IMG/VR virus record: IMGVR_UViG_3300042401_000459
Coordinates: 1-40,535 of that record
Length of the DNA stretch: 40,535 nucleotides
Strand: one strand, 5' to 3'
Source: a virus
A program made the translations under genes and the position numbers. Every line of letters starts with the position of its first letter. Position 1 is the stretch's first letter. Below the pieces are notes generated by a model. The model was not told where the DNA came from, ran no database searches, and saw nothing but the letters and a program-made list of their open reading frames with translations. Positions 13,660-20,261 of this stretch are shown here, piece by piece.

Positions 13660-14373
13660 TTAACTAGAACCACCCTCTAGAGCGTTCTGTTGCCCAAGTA
13701 ATCCGCCAACAACATTTGCACCCTTTTGCACAACATTTTGATCCTGATACCAATTCCTAAATGTAAAGGTTACTGGTATTCTAACAAATTGTGTGTTGGA
13801 CCATGCCAATGAAGCAGGTGCCATTGATCTTGGCCATGCTTCTTCGATAATCCACTTATTCGTTACTTCGTCTTGTTGGTTCAATGAGTATAATTCTATT
13901 TGACATATATAATCTTCATATGGAAGAACATATCTTTTTTCTGGATCTACTATTTTGCGCATCCATGTGTCAAAATATTTCTTTACTGCCCAGTTGCTGT
14001 CACACAAAAAGGTAAACGTTGCAGATTCGCCATTGTAGTCTAGAAAGGTAGCACGATTTTCAACACGGTTGTTATACTTGTATGGTTTAGATCCCATCAT
14101 TAATCCAGGAAAGATTGCTTCTTCACACATAAGTGAAATATTTTGCGTATTAGCGTTCTCTGGAGAGTTTTTCGACCCAGCAAGAAACTTCGTCGCATCG
14201 TTTATGCTAAAATTCAATACTGGGATTTTGGCATCCAAAATTTTATTGACGATGGTATTTGCTACACCATTCATGCATTTCGGTGTTCCGATAATTACTT
14301 CGAATCTGTGCGATCTTGCCAAGTCCTTCGTGCCAACTTCTGCTAGGAACTCTTTGAGTCCTTGTCCTGCCAT
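13660..14373 (-). CDS. 54: Baseplate / tail-tube initiator protein (gp54-like, tail-tube fold)
   Basis: A 237-residue protein with features of the T4 tail-tube family (gp19/gp54): an N-terminal LARSHRFEVII strand, ATFLDYNGESATFTFLCDSNWAVKKYFDTWMRKIVDPEKRYVLPYEDY in the centre, and WSNTQFVRIPVTFTFRNWY at the end. gp54 caps the baseplate and nucleates the tube together with gp48, which is encoded 1 kb away in the opposite direction. gp19 is the alternative, but gp19 normally sits beside the sheath gene gp18, and this copy is longer than gp19 (about 163). The start has GAGGAG upstream. The stop of the 190-residue gene overlaps this ATG by one base. Confidence 0.6.
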   Translation of the reverse strand: MAGQGLKEFLAEVGTKDLARSHRFEVIIGTPKCMNGVANTIVNKILDAKIPVLNFSINDATKFLAGSKNSPENANTQNISLMCEEAIFPGLMMGSKPYKYNNRVENRATFLDYNGESATFTFLCDSNWAVKKYFDTWMRKIVDPEKRYVLPYEDYICQIELYSLNQQDEVTNKWIIEEAWPRSMAPASLAWSNTQFVRIPVTFTFRNWYQDQNVVQKGANVVGGLLGQQNALEGGSS

Positions 14374-14945
14374 TAGTATTTACTCCTCGAGTCTCTGAAT
14401 ACTTCTTCTTTTGTTTTTTTCTGGAATGCTTCAAGAGGTAAAAATATGGCACTTTTCCAGTCGGCAGGATTTATCTTCATAAATCTTGATTGAACATGTG
14501 TAGTTAAATAATGCTTGATGCAAGGTTTAACTTCGCTTGCACTGCTTATGCCTTGTAACATTTGATACGACATTCTAATTTTAGTTGTAGGACTAAAGGT
14601 TTTGGAGTCTGCAAATTTTAGCAACTCACCAAGAATCTTTCCTCTAACTAAATACGGTGCATAGTGTAGATTGATACCGTAAAACCCTCCTGGTGCTGGA
14701 CCAAATGGCAGCACTAACGGGAAGGCATCATAGAATGGCAACTCATTTTTCCATTTCGGATCGTAATAGTACATATACATCGAACCAATTTCGATGTTTG
14801 ACTTTAGTTCTCCGATGTCAGATTGCATGACTGAGTTCGACGTTAAACTCGCGCCGACTAATTTTTGAGCATTGCGCATATACCACCAGATAGACTTTTG
14901 TCCATCTCCAGCTTTAGCACGAAGGTTTTCGAACGGATTTGCCAT
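14373..14945 (-). CDS. Conserved T4-like virion-module protein of unknown function, 190 aa
   Basis: Not assigned to a T4 gene. Its most striking segment is SMYMYYYDPKWKNELPFYDAFPLVLPFGPAPGGFYGINLHYAPYLVR, which I recall as a conserved YYDPK...LPYYD..PLVL...GF.GLN.HYLP motif of a structural-region protein in marine T4-type phages. The N-terminus (SIWWYMRNAQKL) and the C-terminal NPADWKSAIFLPLEAFQKK are helical and amphipathic. It is encoded between gp4 and the gp54-like gene, so a head-tail or baseplate role is likely. No Shine-Dalgarno site is present, but an AATAAATA element ends 6 bases before the ATG. Confidence 0.6.
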   Translation of the reverse strand: MANPFENLRAKAGDGQKSIWWYMRNAQKLVGASLTSNSVMQSDIGELKSNIEIGSMYMYYYDPKWKNELPFYDAFPLVLPFGPAPGGFYGINLHYAPYLVRGKILGELLKFADSKTFSPTTKIRMSYQMLQGISSASEVKPCIKHYLTTHVQSRFMKINPADWKSAIFLPLEAFQKKTKEEVFRDSRSKY

Positions 14946-14950
14946 AATAA

Positions 14951-15394
14951 CTATTTATTCGTTATTCCCAATTCTTTTTCAGTTAATATAAGAAATTTCC
15001 ATGTTCTATCAAGACAGAACTCGGTTGCTGCTTTCCACTTTGCTTGATTCACACCCCAAGTCATTACTTCTTGAAGAAACTGTTTTGTTTTTCTTTTTGG
15101 GATTTTTGGTTCTCGTGTAAATTTAGCAGGTTTAATTTCAATTAAATAACGTTGATTATTGACTTTGATATAGAAGTCGACGAAGTATCTATGGACTCTT
15201 CCATCAACAGGGGATCTATATGGTATCGCAAGTTCTTCTGATCCCCACTCGGAAACACTATCATTTGCATCACACCACTTCATAAACTTCAATTCATAAC
15301 TTGAACGGAAAATGATGTTGGTCGGATCCCCAATATACTTATTGGGTTTTTGAATATTGTATCTACCTTTTAAGGAATCTCTTGAATAAACCAT
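14951..15394 (-). CDS. 4: Head completion protein gp4 (nuclease-like fold)
   Basis: A homologue of T4 gp4 (also gp50/65), which acts at the head-tail junction in the final steps of head completion. Family features are SSYELKFMKWCDANDSVSEWGSEELAIPYRSPVDGRVHRYFVDFYIKVNN.RYLIEIKP, a TnsA-like endonuclease fold with the metal residues Asp (YFVDF) and Glu-Lys (IEIKP), then WGVNQAKWKAATEFC and FLILTEKELGI. The ATG at 15394 gives 147 residues, matching T4 gp4 at about 150. The frame stays open to 15493, but that would run through both divergent late promoters. It is the first gene of the leftward late block. Confidence 0.85.
   Translation of the reverse strand: MVYSRDSLKGRYNIQKPNKYIGDPTNIIFRSSYELKFMKWCDANDSVSEWGSEELAIPYRSPVDGRVHRYFVDFYIKVNNQRYLIEIKPAKFTREPKIPKRKTKQFLQEVMTWGVNQAKWKAATEFCLDRTWKFLILTEKELGITNK
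14952..14959 (-). promoter_or_regulatory. Candidate late promoter (AATAAATA), leaderless spacing
   Basis: Minus-strand NATAAATA ends 6 bases before the ATG at 14945, in the 5-base gap after gp4 and its last codons. The predicted start of transcription is the start codon; there is no Shine-Dalgarno sequence. Confidence 0.4.
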
Positions 15395-15401
15395 ATAAAT
15401 A
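15394..15401 (+). promoter_or_regulatory. Late promoter for the rightward baseplate block (TATAAATA)
   Basis: A perfect T4 late octamer, predicted start about 15407, 28 bases before the GTG of gp48. It overlaps the gp4 start codon on the other strand. Confidence 0.7.
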
Positions 15402-15425
15402 TAAGAAAATAACCAATCTAAGGGA

Positions 15426-15433
15426 TATTTATA
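15426..15433 (-). promoter_or_regulatory. Late promoter for the leftward gp4-tape measure block (TATAAATA)
   Basis: Plus-strand TATTTATA is TATAAATA on the minus strand. The predicted start is about 15420, giving gp4 a leader of about 26 bases. It faces away from the rightward promoter 25 bases to the left, and the two transcripts would overlap by about 13 bases. Confidence 0.65.
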
Positions 15434-15434
15434 A

Positions 15435-16547
15435 GTGGCAGATAAAGAAGAATTTACTGACAAAGATCCAAGAGCGGGATTTGTTAATGGCACTGCTGGA
15501 GTTCAAGGTGCGATACGGTATCCACTTGATTTGGAAGATCAGTCCCCACATTATATTATCTTCTATCCACTAGTAAGAGAAGATTCGCGTCTCGGTAAAT
15601 CCTTTAAAAATGCAGGTGCTGCCGTTTTTGATAAGAGTGCAGAAAATGTTACTGATCCAAAACTCGCTACAAAAGTGGCGGCTGCTCAGGGTGCAGGTAT
15701 TGGCGCTGGTCTTGGTATCGCTGAACAGTTGGCTAAGGGTGGAGGTAAAAATGCAGGTGGGGTATCTTTACTTTCTAGACTTGGTAGTGTAGCTGCCAAA
15801 ACCTTTGGGGGAGGGGTTGCGGGTGTCGTAGCTAACGCAGTGGCAGGCGGAAGTCAGGAACTATATCGAGGTGCTGGTGCGATTGCTCTTCAGATGCCTG
15901 AAAATAAAATGTCTTCTGGATATAAAGCAACGTGGGAAGCAGAAAGTATGGGTACGCTGCTCGGTGCGATCGGATCTGGTAATAGATCTTTATTGGGTGC
16001 GGCGAATCCATTAAGTCCAGATAATATGAAACTGGCACTACGTTCTGGTGGTAAACTTGCAAAAGTTTTAGGCGGTAATGTGACTGATGTCAATAGAGTA
16101 TTAGAAAATAATACTAAGAGTGTGCCGAATCCATATAAAGAACAATTTTTCAGATCAATGTCGAATAGAACATTCATGTTTGAATACAATTTCGCTCCGA
16201 GAAGTTTAAAAGAAGCAGAGGCAGTTTTTAGTCGTAAAACTGGGGCGGCGGGAGATGGTATGGGAATCATTCAAAAGTTCGCATATCATATGCACCCAGA
16301 ACTCAAAGACTCGGGATACTTCTTTAACTATCCATCTGAATTTTCTATCGTTTATTATAATGCAGGAAAAGAAAATACATATGTTCGTAAAATTTCGACG
16401 TGTGTTCTTACTAATATGACAGTAGACTATGGTAGCGACACTGGATTTACATCGTTCGAAGAAGGTATGCCGACACATGCTACTATGCGATTAGAATTTT
16501 TAGAACTAGAACTTATGACCGCACAAAGAGTTTATCAAGGATTTTAA
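15435..16547 (+). CDS. 48: Baseplate tail-tube cap protein gp48
   Basis: A 370-residue homologue of T4 gp48 (about 364). The C-terminal half is diagnostic: NPYKEQFFRSMSNRTFMFEYNFAPRSLKEAE, FAYHMHPELKDSGYFFNYPSEFSIVYY, YVRKISTCVLTNMTVDYG, and SFEEGMPTHATMRLEFLELELMT. Residues about 75-150 form a long Gly/Ala-rich hydrophobic insert (GAGIGAGLGIA, AAKTFGGGVAGVVANAVAGG). It starts with GTG, 10 bases after AAGGGA. It begins the rightward late block, and gp53 follows one base after its stop. gp48 caps the hub-wedge assembly and starts the tail tube with gp54. Confidence 0.85.
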   Translation: MADKEEFTDKDPRAGFVNGTAGVQGAIRYPLDLEDQSPHYIIFYPLVREDSRLGKSFKNAGAAVFDKSAENVTDPKLATKVAAAQGAGIGAGLGIAEQLAKGGGKNAGGVSLLSRLGSVAAKTFGGGVAGVVANAVAGGSQELYRGAGAIALQMPENKMSSGYKATWEAESMGTLLGAIGSGNRSLLGAANPLSPDNMKLALRSGGKLAKVLGGNVTDVNRVLENNTKSVPNPYKEQFFRSMSNRTFMFEYNFAPRSLKEAEAVFSRKTGAAGDGMGIIQKFAYHMHPELKDSGYFFNYPSEFSIVYYNAGKENTYVRKISTCVLTNMTVDYGSDTGFTSFEEGMPTHATMRLEFLELELMTAQRVYQGF

Positions 16548-16548
16548 A

Positions 16549-17079
16549 ATGTATTTTAGACAATTTCCAGTATTACGAGGAAAGTTCGATGGTACCTATA
16601 AGGGTGTCACGGATATTTTCTTGCGAGTCGCACCACAAAATCCTATTAAAAAAATAGAATTTTTAGAAACAACTTATGTTCGAGATGGAGAAACTCCAGA
16701 ATTACTAGCATATAAAATGTATGATAGAGAAGATTATCATTGGATTTTAATATTGATCAATAATATCGTCGATGTTCGCGAAGAATGGCCGAGAAAAGAA
16801 AGAGATCTTTATTCTTATTGCCTAGAAAAGTATGGTGAGAATAATATCTATCAGGCAGTGCATCACTACAGAACGACAGATAAACTAGTATTGCAGGGTG
16901 TACCAAAGGGAATTATTGTTGATTACGATGGAGCAAAGATTTCATCTGGTGAACATGAACCAGTTTCAAACTGGGATTATGAATTCGAATTAAACGAAGA
17001 CAAACGAGAAATTAAGTATATCCCTAAGAATTTACTTGGCAAATTTGTTTCGGAATTCCAACGAATAATTAGAGCATAA
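16549..17079 (+). CDS. 53: Baseplate wedge protein gp53
   Basis: A 176-residue homologue of T4 gp53 (about 196). TYVRDGETPELLAYKMYDREDYHWILILINNIVD is the LysM-like segment in which gp53 and its phage relatives carry the PE.LA..YG....W.ILL.N pattern. gp53 links neighbouring wedges in the baseplate. It has AAGGA before its ATG and is followed by the hub gene with one intervening base. Confidence 0.85.
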   Translation: MYFRQFPVLRGKFDGTYKGVTDIFLRVAPQNPIKKIEFLETTYVRDGETPELLAYKMYDREDYHWILILINNIVDVREEWPRKERDLYSYCLEKYGENNIYQAVHHYRTTDKLVLQGVPKGIIVDYDGAKISSGEHEPVSNWDYEFELNEDKREIKYIPKNLLGKFVSEFQRIIRA

Positions 17080-17080
17080 T

Positions 17081-19096
17081 ATGGCAGTAGATTCTAATTC
17101 AAAATCATTATCAAATCCTGGTGACGTAACATTTAAGACTGTTGAAATTCAAAGTGTCAACGGTGACATTCTTGACATCAAAAATTTTGTCGTCGAACTA
17201 AACATCTATGAGGATATATTCTCAAACGCACTACAAGGTGTGTTGATGGTTGTAGATTCGAAAGAACTTATATCTGGGTTGCCTCTAGTCGGCGACGAAC
17301 TGTTGAATATTTGGATACAAACTCCAACCTTTGGTGATGGATACGGCGACAGTATCAAAAAAACTTTCTCAATTTATTCTATTAAGAATAGAATGCTTAA
17401 TGCTGACCGTGAGCAAATGTACTCATTATATTTTTGTTCTATGGAAGCAGTCAGCGATAATATCACACAAGTCAGTAAAAAGTATGAGGGTACTACAGAC
17501 GAAATTGCAGACAAACTGTATACGGAGTTTTTAAAACAAAAACGCTGTTTCGGCGGTATCGATAATAAAGACGAAACCCCAATGATTATCGCAGATACTC
17601 CACATGAAGGTAAGATTGCTTTCGTAGCAAATATGTGGTCTCCATTTCGCTGTCTCAATTATGTTGCGCAGAGATCTATCGGAGCAAAACAAAAAGCGCC
17701 AAGTTTCTTATTCTATGAAACCAAAACAGGATTTTACTTCACTTCTATTGACAATTTAATCAAGAATCAGTTAGATGACAGTTCTGTATATGCAGAATAT
17801 GTGTATTTACCGAAACCTGTTGATCCTACAATCGAGTTGGAAGATAAAGAAACAATACATACGGTGAAACCTGGATTAGACAAAGCATTTAGTACTGTAT
17901 CAGATATTCGTTTCAGTGAACAGGTTGATATTCTGAAGTCACAAGACAATGGAAGATTTGCCAGCACTACCACAGTTTTTGATATTATGATCAAACAAGC
18001 AACGAATGCCCCGCACGATTATTCATATTCATATCCTGATATTGTTCATATGGAAAATTACAGAATTGAAAATGGTAAGGCAACATTTGATGAAGGAGCA
18101 AAGGATAATATGACATATCCTGCGAACGTAACTCGTTCAGCATTGTCTAAGCGTTTCTTCCGTCCCGTGCACAGAAAAGTTCTTACTACGAGCGACGACG
18201 ATTTACTAGACTATTCACCAGATCTATGGTTGGGCATGCGCCAAAGCGTTCTTGAAGATATTTCTGGATTGCGAATGCACATCACGGTTCCTGGAAGAAC
18301 GGATGCTGAGGTTGGTAAGATTATCAATTTCAAATATCCTAAAGTTGGAGATGGCGCAGATAAATCAGATCCAAAGAACCAATGGGATCCGTTCCTTTCT
18401 GGTGTTTGGATGATCACTGCTATTCACCATAAAATTACTCCAGTCGCGCACAATATGATTTTGGAAATTGCCAAGGATTCGTTCCATACAGCGTTCCAAG
18501 AAATTGATCGTGCACCACCACCGAATCCTCCTCCTCCTGCTGCTGCGGATGATCCCGAAAATTCTGGTGAACAATCTGGTGAACAAGCACAACAACAAAA
18601 CGGTGCAACCCCAGCGTCTTCTGGACCAGTAAATAAACAAGGGTGGGTTCACCCAACTGGTGGCATAGGACGAATTACCAGTGCTTATGGTGACACTAGT
18701 CGACCGAAAGGAGGTTCGAACCCGCATTTGGGTATGGATATTGGAAGGCAACTTTCTCCTGCAAAGGAGATTAATGGACAAGTTGTTTATTCTGTCTTAG
18801 ACGGTGTAGTTCTCTTGGCAGGATGGCAATCATCAGATCACAAGTCGGGTGGCGGGGTTCGTGTGCTCATCCAGCATAAAGACAGAAATCTGACATCCTT
18901 TTATGGACATTTAAAGGAAGGTTCTTTGATGGTTAAGGTCGGAGATAAGGTAAAGGCTGGACAACCAATTGGGCGTGTCAATAACTCTGGATCCTCTACA
19001 GCTGCCCACTTACACTTTCAGTTGCATAAAGGACTTAATGGTGCTGGTCAAAAAATTGACCCGCTTCCTTATCTGGCTCCATGGAAGGGGCGGTAA
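17081..19096 (+). CDS. 27: Baseplate hub protein gp27 fused to M23 (LytM) endopeptidase
   Basis: A 671-residue protein. Residues 1 to about 470 form a gp27-like hub: NFVVELNIYEDIFSNALQGVLMVVDS at the start, then FLFYETKTGFYFTSIDNLI, RFFRPVHRKVL and SGVWMITAIHHKITPVAHNM. A Pro/Gln/Ser linker (about residues 475-525) leads to a C-terminal M23 metallopeptidase with HLGMD (His549, Asp553), YGHL (His610) and HLHF (His643, His645), the complete zinc and catalytic set. M23 enzymes cut peptide crossbridges in peptidoglycan. T4 gp27 (about 391) has no such domain. The stop overlaps an ATG (TAATGA) of a short duplicated start region before the gp5 gene. Confidence 0.85.
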   Translation: MAVDSNSKSLSNPGDVTFKTVEIQSVNGDILDIKNFVVELNIYEDIFSNALQGVLMVVDSKELISGLPLVGDELLNIWIQTPTFGDGYGDSIKKTFSIYSIKNRMLNADREQMYSLYFCSMEAVSDNITQVSKKYEGTTDEIADKLYTEFLKQKRCFGGIDNKDETPMIIADTPHEGKIAFVANMWSPFRCLNYVAQRSIGAKQKAPSFLFYETKTGFYFTSIDNLIKNQLDDSSVYAEYVYLPKPVDPTIELEDKETIHTVKPGLDKAFSTVSDIRFSEQVDILKSQDNGRFASTTTVFDIMIKQATNAPHDYSYSYPDIVHMENYRIENGKATFDEGAKDNMTYPANVTRSALSKRFFRPVHRKVLTTSDDDLLDYSPDLWLGMRQSVLEDISGLRMHITVPGRTDAEVGKIINFKYPKVGDGADKSDPKNQWDPFLSGVWMITAIHHKITPVAHNMILEIAKDSFHTAFQEIDRAPPPNPPPPAAADDPENSGEQSGEQAQQQNGATPASSGPVNKQGWVHPTGGIGRITSAYGDTSRPKGGSNPHLGMDIGRQLSPAKEINGQVVYSVLDGVVLLAGWQSSDHKSGGGVRVLIQHKDRNLTSFYGHLKEGSLMVKVGDKVKAGQPIGRVNNSGSSTAAHLHFQLHKGLNGAGQKIDPLPYLAPWKGR

Positions 19097-19153
19097 TGAC
19101 AGATAATTTCTTTTCAAAATGGTGGCAGTAATGACAGATAATTTCTTTTCAAA
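19093..19153 (+). repeat. Direct repeat duplicating the gp5 start region
   Basis: The 26 bases at 19093-19118 and 19128-19153 are identical (GTA then ATGACAGATAATTTCTTT and onward), with copies offset by 35 bases. Copy 1 opens an 11-codon ORF (MTDNFFSKWWQ) whose stop overlaps the real gp5 ATG at 19131. It could act as a coupling leader peptide or be a recent slip duplication. Confidence 0.8.
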
Positions 19154-20261
19154 TAATGATTCAAACTTCTATTGGTTCTTCGGATGTGTCGAGGATCGTG
19201 ATGATCCGATGCGTATTGGTCGAGTAAAACTGCGAATTCTCGGTTATCATACTGATGATAAAGAGCAGTTACCAACTGATGATCTTCCATGGGCGATGCC
19301 AATTATGCCAGCAAACAGTGCCAGTACTTCTGGTATTGGTTGGTCGCCGACTGGTCCAGTAGAAGGTACGTGGGTGTGGGGATTCTTTATGGATGGTGCA
19401 GAAGGGCAACAACCTGCATTCGTTGGAACAATTAACGCTGTTCCTGAGAGTAACGGTAGTGGCGGTGGTAGTGGAGATGGATCTGGGAACTCACCTACCT
19501 CTGGTGGTAGTGGAGGCGCAGGTGATGGTGGTAAAGTGGATCCTGCTGAATTGGCAAAACTCAGCAATTGTGATTGTACCACGTTAGCAAAATCCCAGAT
19601 GGCGAGGGGTAATAAAGCAAATATGCAAGTAATCATCAAGGCAGGGCAAAGCGCAGGGTATCCACCTAAAGCGATTGCAGGATTGCTTGCTATAGCAGGA
19701 GTTGAATGCGGATTTGTTCCTGTAAACGAGGATACTCGATATACAAATGTATCTGTTTTGAAAAAAGAATTTAGTAATGTATATAACCATCCAAATCCAG
19801 ATGCATTTGCACGTGCTATAGTTGCTGGTGGAAGTGTCGCTTGTGCAAATGCTATTTACGGTGGACGTGGAGGTAATGCAAAAACCATTCCTAATACGGG
19901 CAGTTTGGTTTCTACCGACAAAAACCAAGATGGATACAAATATCGCGGAAGAGGATTTAACCAATTAACATTCAAGAGTAATTATGCCGCCTTGGGTAAA
20001 GCAATTGGTATGGGTAATCAATTGGTAGCAAATCCTGATCTGGTAAATACTATTGAAGTTGCAGCAAAGGTTCTAACTCAATTTTACTTCACGGCAGGAC
20101 TGAAGAAATCACAATTAAATGACGATAACATTGGTGGTAGATTGATTAAATTGACAGGTAATGATATGAAAGGTGGTAAAGGTCCAACGAGTCATGAACA
20201 GAAAGCTGCATTATATAAGTGCTTTATGGAAAACTATACTAAGAACGGGAATTTTATCTAA
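19131..20261 (+). CDS. 5: Spike protein gp5 N-part: OB-fold plus GH19-type lysozyme
   Basis: 376 residues from the ATG at 19131 (an in-frame ATG at 19119 would add four). Residues about 10-105 are the gp5 OB-fold (FFGCVEDRDDPMRIGRVKLRILGYHTDD, LPTDDLPWAMPI). A Gly/Ser linker (about 105-140) leads to a GH19 muramidase/chitinase-like domain: LLAIAGVECGF with the likely catalytic Glu, NEDTRYT, and YKYRGRGFNQLTFKSNYAAL. It takes the place of the unrelated lysozyme domain of T4 gp5. The beta-helical part of gp5 is missing here and is encoded by the next gene, which starts at the last base of this stop codon (TAATG). Confidence 0.85.
   Translation: MTDNFFSNNDSNFYWFFGCVEDRDDPMRIGRVKLRILGYHTDDKEQLPTDDLPWAMPIMPANSASTSGIGWSPTGPVEGTWVWGFFMDGAEGQQPAFVGTINAVPESNGSGGGSGDGSGNSPTSGGSGGAGDGGKVDPAELAKLSNCDCTTLAKSQMARGNKANMQVIIKAGQSAGYPPKAIAGLLAIAGVECGFVPVNEDTRYTNVSVLKKEFSNVYNHPNPDAFARAIVAGGSVACANAIYGGRGGNAKTIPNTGSLVSTDKNQDGYKYRGRGFNQLTFKSNYAALGKAIGMGNQLVANPDLVNTIEVAAKVLTQFYFTAGLKKSQLNDDNIGGRLIKLTGNDMKGGKGPTSHEQKAALYKCFMENYTKNGNFI

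Noticed and set aside
14069-14398. Plus-strand 109-codon ORF opposite the gp54-like gene
   Set aside because: Shadow of a well-supported gene with tail-tube motifs and its own ribosome binding site.
14951-15493. Upstream-extended gp4 reading frame starting at 15493
   Set aside because: It would cover both divergent late promoters and the gp48 start. The ATG at 15394 gives the T4 gp4 length and sits behind a late promoter.
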